NCBI GenBank assembly: GCA_026708285.1 | Contig: JAPOVF010000121.1 | Span: 1 to 33,879, forward strand | Source of the DNA: Acidobacteriota bacterium | GTDB taxonomy: Bacteria > Acidobacteriota > Thermoanaerobaculia > Multivoradales > Multivoraceae | Direction: 5' to 3' | Length of the DNA stretch: 33,879 bases | In this document: positions 30,321-33,879 of the stretch, piece after piece | How positions within the stretch are numbered: position 1 is the first letter of the stretch | Layout of the letters: each line of letters starts with the position of its first letter | Program-made: the position numbers and the translations under genes | Notes under the pieces: generated by a model | What the model was told of the DNA's origin: nothing | Seen by the model: only the letters and a program-made list of their open reading frames with translations | The model's database searches: none

Positions 30321-32879
30321 GTGCGAGCTTACCGCAGCCGCCACGCTCCGGCAGCCATCGTGCTGGCATCGATTCTCGCTGTCATGGGCTGTGAGAGCGG
30401 TCGACAAGCCGGACCGGACGCGGACGATTACTTGGCCGCGGCGGCGCTCGTCGAAGGCAACCTGCTCCGCCTGCTCCACAACGCGGAGGTCGCCCCGCAC
30501 TGGCTCGACCCGGGCAGCGGAGCAGGTTTCTGGTACCAGCGCCATGGCGACATGGGCCCCGAACTCGCGGTGTTCGACCTCCAGACGCGGTCACGCCGTC
30601 CCGCGTTCGACCATGCGCGGATGGCCGCGTCGATCGCCGAGGCTCTGACCGAGGCCGGCGCGGAGGTCGCCGACGCGGAACCGCCGACCCTGGAGGGTCT
30701 GGTCGACCTCCGGCTCTCGGGCAGCCTGACGAAGCTGACAGGCCGCGCTGACGCCCACCGCATCGAGTGCTCCGTGTTCGACTACCGCTGCGAGGCGGAG
30801 GAGATCCCGCCGAGAGAGCCGGACGGACAGCCTGGCAAGTGGCCGGCCCCGGGCGCAAGGTTGGCGGTCCTGACCCGTGACAACGATCTGTTCCTGTACA
30901 GCTTCATGACCGGCGACGAGACCCGGCTCACGTTCGACGGCGAGCCCTACTACTCCTACGGCAAGTGGCCGGATTCGTCGCTGACGACGATCGCGGCCAG
31001 GAAGACGGGGCTGCCGCTGCCTCCCTACTCGACCGATTGGTCTCCGGACGGCCGCTACCTGCTCGTGCCGCGAATCGACGAGCGGTCGCTGGAAACCGTC
31101 CCGTTCGTGGAGTGGGTGCCCACCGACGGTAGCCGCCGGCCGGTCGTACATGCGCTGCGGGGGCCGGTCGCCGGCGACGCCGAGCTGATGCGTACCGACT
31201 GGTTCCTTTTCGACACCGACAACGGCGGAAGGGTCCGCATCGACCTGGATCTCGACTCGCTCCCGGAAGATCTCCGTACGCTTGAGCTTGGAGGCCGCGT
31301 GGTCGACTGGGACCTGGAATGGAGCCGCGTGTACCTGCGGGCGGCGGGCTACGCCGGCAAGAGCGGCGCGCTGGTGGCGGTCGATCTCGAGTCGGGGAAG
31401 GTCTCGCCGGTGCTCTGGGAGACCGGCAAGACGCGGGTCGAGATGAACACCCACATGTACAACCGCCCCAATGTGCGGCTCGTGCGGGGGCCGAACGACG
31501 AGCGCCGGGTGCTCTGGTACTCCGACCGCACCAGTTGGGGGCACCTCTATCTCTACGAGCTCGCCGAGGACGACTCGGCCGACCTTCTGGGTGCGGTGAC
31601 CGCCGGCGACTGGACGGTGCTCGACATCATCCACATCGACGAGGCCGGCCAGCAGGTCTACTTCACGGGCGGTGGCCGGGAGCCCGGCCGCGACCCGTAT
31701 CTCCGCCATCTCTACCGCGCGTCGTTCGACCCCGCTTCGCTCGCGTCCGAGGGGATCACCCTGCTGACGCCGAACGATGCTGACCACCACTTCGATCCCG
31801 ACCCGGAGCGGATCATGGAGACCCTGTTCGGGCTCGTACCGCCGGCGGACCGGATCCGCTCTGACCTCGGGGTCTTCCTGGACACCTACTCGACCGTGGA
31901 TCGCCCGCCGGTCACCGTGCTGCGCTCGACCGAAGACGGAGAAGTGCTCGCCGAGGTGGAAGAGGCTGACGCTTCCAGGCTGTTCGAGGCCGGGTTCGTT
32001 CCGCCCGAGCGCCGCGCCTTCGTCGCCGCCGACGGGGAAACGGAGGTGTACTCGGTGTACTTCGCGCCCCAGCGCTTTGTCAGAGGCGGCCGCCACCCGG
32101 TGATCGACGCCGTCTATGGAGGCCCGCAGGTGGTTGTGGCGCCTCGGAACTTTCCGGAGGCGGTAGCGGCGCGCAACCCGGCGGCCGAGCCCGCACTCGC
32201 GCGCCTCGGCTTCGCGGTCGTGGTCACGGACGGCCGTGGCACCCCGGGCCGCTCGAGCGCGTTCCGGGACGCGGGCTACCCGGAGTTCACGCAGGTCGGC
32301 GTCGAGGACCACGTGGCGGTGATCCGCCAGTGGGCGGAGCTCAAGCCGGAGATGGACCTGGAGCGGGTCGGCATCTACGGCTGGTCCTGGGGCGGGACGT
32401 TCACCGCTCAGGCCATCCTCAGCCGGCCGGACTTCTACGACGTGGCTGTCTCCGGTGCCGGCGTCTACGACTACGCCGCGATCTACCCCGGCTTCGAGGC
32501 CTTCACCGGCCCGGCGGTCTACTCCGACGGCGGCAGGACCCGGACCCGCCCCGACGAGGCGCCGAGGAGCTGGGAACCGCTCGACATCACCGCAATGGCC
32601 GGGAATCTCGAGGGGCGGCTCCTTCTCGTCTACGGCGACATGGACGAGAACGTTCCGCCGGCCCAGGCATTCCGCCTCGTCGACGCGCTGATCAAGGCGA
32701 ACAAGCCCTACGATCTGCTGTACCTTCCGAACCGTAATCATGGCGGCGGCGCGGAGCCGTACGCCCTCCTTCGCACATGGGACTACTTCGTGGAGCACCT
32801 GCTCGGCGTCGAGCCGCCGCGCGACGTGACCTTCGAACTCGAGTCGGCCTTTCCGAACCTGGCACCGGAAGGCCCGTGA
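30321..32879 (+). CDS. Dipeptidyl peptidase IV-like S9 family serine peptidase, lipoprotein
   Basis: About 852 residues from GTG 30321; a TTG at 30300 is in frame but crowds the divergent gene. The hydrophobic N-terminus ends V-M-G-C, a probable lipoprotein signal. The first two thirds form a beta-propeller as in DPP IV, with a Y-S-T-D-W-S-P-D-G-R-Y segment. The alpha/beta-hydrolase domain carries Ser689 in G-W-S-W-G-G, Asp775 in M-D-E-N-V and His807 in N-R-N-H-G-G-G, in the usual order. It removes N-terminal dipeptides, probably after Pro or Ala, from peptides at the cell surface or periplasm. Only 31 bp separate it from the divergent operon start, so the two promoters must overlap or reach into coding sequence. 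Confidence 0.9.
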   Translation: MRAYRSRHAPAAIVLASILAVMGCESGRQAGPDADDYLAAAALVEGNLLRLLHNAEVAPHWLDPGSGAGFWYQRHGDMGPELAVFDLQTRSRRPAFDHARMAASIAEALTEAGAEVADAEPPTLEGLVDLRLSGSLTKLTGRADAHRIECSVFDYRCEAEEIPPREPDGQPGKWPAPGARLAVLTRDNDLFLYSFMTGDETRLTFDGEPYYSYGKWPDSSLTTIAARKTGLPLPPYSTDWSPDGRYLLVPRIDERSLETVPFVEWVPTDGSRRPVVHALRGPVAGDAELMRTDWFLFDTDNGGRVRIDLDLDSLPEDLRTLELGGRVVDWDLEWSRVYLRAAGYAGKSGALVAVDLESGKVSPVLWETGKTRVEMNTHMYNRPNVRLVRGPNDERRVLWYSDRTSWGHLYLYELAEDDSADLLGAVTAGDWTVLDIIHIDEAGQQVYFTGGGREPGRDPYLRHLYRASFDPASLASEGITLLTPNDADHHFDPDPERIMETLFGLVPPADRIRSDLGVFLDTYSTVDRPPVTVLRSTEDGEVLAEVEEADASRLFEAGFVPPERRAFVAADGETEVYSVYFAPQRFVRGGRHPVIDAVYGGPQVVVAPRNFPEAVAARNPAAEPALARLGFAVVVTDGRGTPGRSSAFRDAGYPEFTQVGVEDHVAVIRQWAELKPEMDLERVGIYGWSWGGTFTAQAILSRPDFYDVAVSGAGVYDYAAIYPGFEAFTGPAVYSDGGRTRTRPDEAPRSWEPLDITAMAGNLEGRLLLVYGDMDENVPPAQAFRLVDALIKANKPYDLLYLPNRNHGGGAEPYALLRTWDYFVEHLLGVEPPRDVTFELESAFPNLAPEGP

Positions 32880-32884
32880 AGATG

Positions 32885-33319
32885 TCAGGCCGCGAGCGGG
32901 TAGCGGCAAGTCACTCCGGGAAAGCGCCGAAAGTCGTGATCCGCGGTATGCACTTCGCCGCGATGGGCGCGGGCGAGTGCCGCGATCTGCGCGTCCGTGA
33001 CGAGGTCGCCACCCGCGGATCCCGCCTCTGTGAGCAAATCCACGACATGTCGCACGTGGTTCTCGCCCGGTAGCAGGAGGCGCGTGACGGGGTGGGCGAT
33101 CCACTCGTTCACCAGGTCGCCGGCGATCTCAAGTGAGAGCGGCTCCCGGAACACGCGACGATTCGTGCTGACGCGAAGGAAGGCGAACAGGACTGGCTGA
33201 CAGAGCCCGACCGGAACCGAGCCGCTCAGGCAACCGGTCCACCACTTCGCTGCCGCCGAGTGGAACGGACTCGTCGAGTCGACGGAGTACAGGAGAAGGT
33301 TCGCGTCGGGGACGATCAC
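32885..33319 (-). CDS. vapC: PIN-domain ribonuclease toxin, VapC type
   Basis: A 144-residue PIN-domain protein starting at GTG 33319, overlapping the antitoxin gene by four bases (GTGA). Acidic residues at the expected places are Asp5 in V-P-D-A-N, Asp109 in V-T-D-A-Q and Asp127/Asp129 in T-A-D-H-D-F, which bind Mg2+ for RNA cleavage. VapC toxins cut specific tRNA or rRNA sites and stop translation when the antitoxin is lost. Length is typical. The target cannot be inferred. Confidence 0.87.
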   Translation of the reverse strand: MIVPDANLLLYSVDSTSPFHSAAAKWWTGCLSGSVPVGLCQPVLFAFLRVSTNRRVFREPLSLEIAGDLVNEWIAHPVTRLLLPGENHVRHVVDLLTEAGSAGGDLVTDAQIAALARAHRGEVHTADHDFRRFPGVTCRYPLAA

Positions 33320-33603
33320 CTTGGCTCGTCTTTTTCCTGCGTGAGTCGGCGGGTTACTTCAAGGAACGCTTTCGCGTCGAGTTCCGCCTCAAGGGTGGAC
33401 AGCTTGCCGAGGTCGTACCCGGGCTTGAGGCCCATGGGGAAGCTCCGCTGGACGAACGGAGGATGCTCCGGATCGCCGGCAACTCCCGCCAGGCCCTGGC
33501 GGACCGCGTCGTTGAGGGCCTGCTTGAATGTCTGTCCCCGTTGCCGCATCGCCTCGCGCAGCAGGGATTCGGTATCCGCGTCCAGGGTGACGGTGGTTCG
33601 CAT
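33316..33603 (-). CDS. vapB: Antitoxin of a VapBC-type pair (ribbon-helix-helix)
   Basis: A 95-residue antitoxin. The N-terminus M-R-T-T-V-T-L-D forms the beta strand of a ribbon-helix-helix DNA-binding domain, followed by two short helices up to about residue 40. The C-terminal half is charged and probably wraps the toxin. No Shine-Dalgarno precedes ATG 33603; instead a promoter-like pair places transcription start at the ATG. Autorepression with the toxin is expected through the palindromes immediately upstream. Confidence 0.85.
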   Translation of the reverse strand: MRTTVTLDADTESLLREAMRQRGQTFKQALNDAVRQGLAGVAGDPEHPPFVQRSFPMGLKPGYDLGKLSTLEAELDAKAFLEVTRRLTQEKDEPR

Positions 33604-33638
33604 GGAGGCATCATGATGCTTCAGAATTCTGCTGTCAA
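33603..33638 (-). promoter_or_regulatory. vapBC promoter with two palindromic operators; probable leaderless transcript
   Basis: On the minus strand a consensus -35 TTGACA (33638-33633) is followed after 17 bases by CATGAT (33615-33610; 4 of 6 matches to TATAAT). The predicted +1 falls on base 33603, the A of the antitoxin ATG. Two perfect palindromes lie inside: GCATCATGATGC (33608-33619), covering the -10, and CAGAATTCTG (33622-33631), in the spacer. Their centres are 13 bp apart, suitable for two ribbon-helix-helix dimers on nearly the same face. Confidence 0.55.
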
Positions 33639-33680
33639 GACATAGACGGTGGTCTGCTAAGAAGAAGCGGAGGCTCGACG

Positions 33681-33879
33681 ATGTATCCGCGTTCCAGACC
33701 GCGTATCGGCATCGTCGCAGACGTGGGTCGCGCGGTTGCGGGACCCTGGGATGAAGTCGTCTCGATGGCGCCGCACAACTACGTGTCGGCGATCGCCGAC
33801 GCCGGTGGGGCTCCGGTTCTCATCCCCAGCGTCGAGCCCTACGACGAGGATCCGGAGGCTGCGCTGGCCGATCTCGACG
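33681..33879 (+). CDS. Peptidase C26 / gamma-glutamyl-gamma-aminobutyrate hydrolase-type protein, N-terminal fragment
   Basis: ATG 33681 has GCGGAGG seven to eight bases upstream, and the frame is open to the end of the window (66 codons). The fragment shows R-I-G-I-V-A-D (8-14), then Y-V-S-A-I-A-D-A-G-G-A-P-V-L-I-P, the usual N-terminal pattern of class I glutamine amidotransferase-like hydrolases of the PuuD type. These cleave gamma-glutamyl bonds, for example in putrescine breakdown. The catalytic Cys-His-Glu lie beyond the window, so activity cannot be checked. The link with a GabD-type enzyme at the other end (GABA metabolism) is suggestive only. Confidence 0.7.
   Translation, partial: MYPRSRPRIGIVADVGRAVAGPWDEVVSMAPHNYVSAIADAGGAPVLIPSVEPYDEDPEAALADLD

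Noticed and set aside
30591-33104. An 837-codon open frame on the minus strand opposite the S9 peptidase
   Set aside because: It is a GC-driven shadow of the peptidase gene, with low-complexity Arg/His/Gly-rich sequence and no motif. The plus-strand protein has a complete catalytic triad.

Overview
The window is GC-rich (hand counts of sampled lines give about 65%, with one clearly lower island) and reads as a stretch of chromosome from an uncultured, probably heterotrophic Gram-negative bacterium. The mix of PQQ beta-propeller enzymes, a heme c/copper monooxygenase-like protein, a DUF3604 protein, a sulfatase, a tannase-family esterase and two copies of an uncharacterised secreted domain is what I would expect of Acidobacteriota or a similar soil or marine lineage. 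That placement is inference from gene content only. I saw no rRNA, tRNA, CRISPR array, phage genes or transposase.

Layout. 1-570 is the 3' end of an MmgE/PrpD gene. 571-984 is a non-coding block of GC-rich hairpin repeats. 985-2496 (-) is a succinate-semialdehyde dehydrogenase-type ALDH. 2764-9407 (+) is a tightly packed operon with a complete branched-chain-type ABC importer (livH, livM, livG, livF), a long-chain-type acyl-CoA ligase, and last the lipoprotein binding protein. This suggests uptake of an organic acid followed by CoA activation. 9457-12911 (-) holds a tannase/feruloyl esterase gene and, upstream of it, a decayed PQQ dehydrogenase. 12965-14461 (+) is a lipoprotein sulfatase. 14478-16346 (-) and 18504-20378 (-) encode two proteins sharing one uncharacterised domain, joined to NTF2-like domains in one and to an alpha/beta hydrolase in the other. 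Between them, 16486-18491 (+) encodes a split adenosylcobalamin-type acyl-CoA mutase whose usual active-site residues are all replaced. 20543-21108 (+) is a doubly deleted maleylacetate reductase-type gene. 21121-22146 (-) is an unrecognised protein with a methyltransferase-like glycine motif in a lower-GC island. 22196-25831 (+) encodes two PQQ beta-propeller proteins, the second with an N-terminal heme c domain. 25833-30289 (-) is a three-gene exported-protein operon: heme c/copper monooxygenase-like, thioredoxin-ankyrin lipoprotein, DUF3604 lipoprotein. 30321-32879 (+) is an S9 dipeptidyl-peptidase. 32885-33603 (-) is a vapBC-type toxin-antitoxin pair, and 33681-end (+) is the start of a peptidase C26 gene.

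The points I would follow up first are: (1) the divergent B12 mutase pair; (2) a family of dispersed palindromic elements with changing stems, recurring loops and an invariant GCACCCAG tail, one of which is translated inside the binding protein's signal region; (3) a probable leaderless vapBC promoter with two palindromes inside it; (4) a likely CTG start for livH coupled to a mini-ORF that looks like a taurine-dioxygenase N-terminus; (5) the shared unknown domain in two different fusions; and (6) a heme c/copper protein next to a thioredoxin-ankyrin fusion. Three deletion-type gene remnants in 34 kb point to gene loss by short deletions, or to assembly errors. All similarities come from memory of the families; no search was run.
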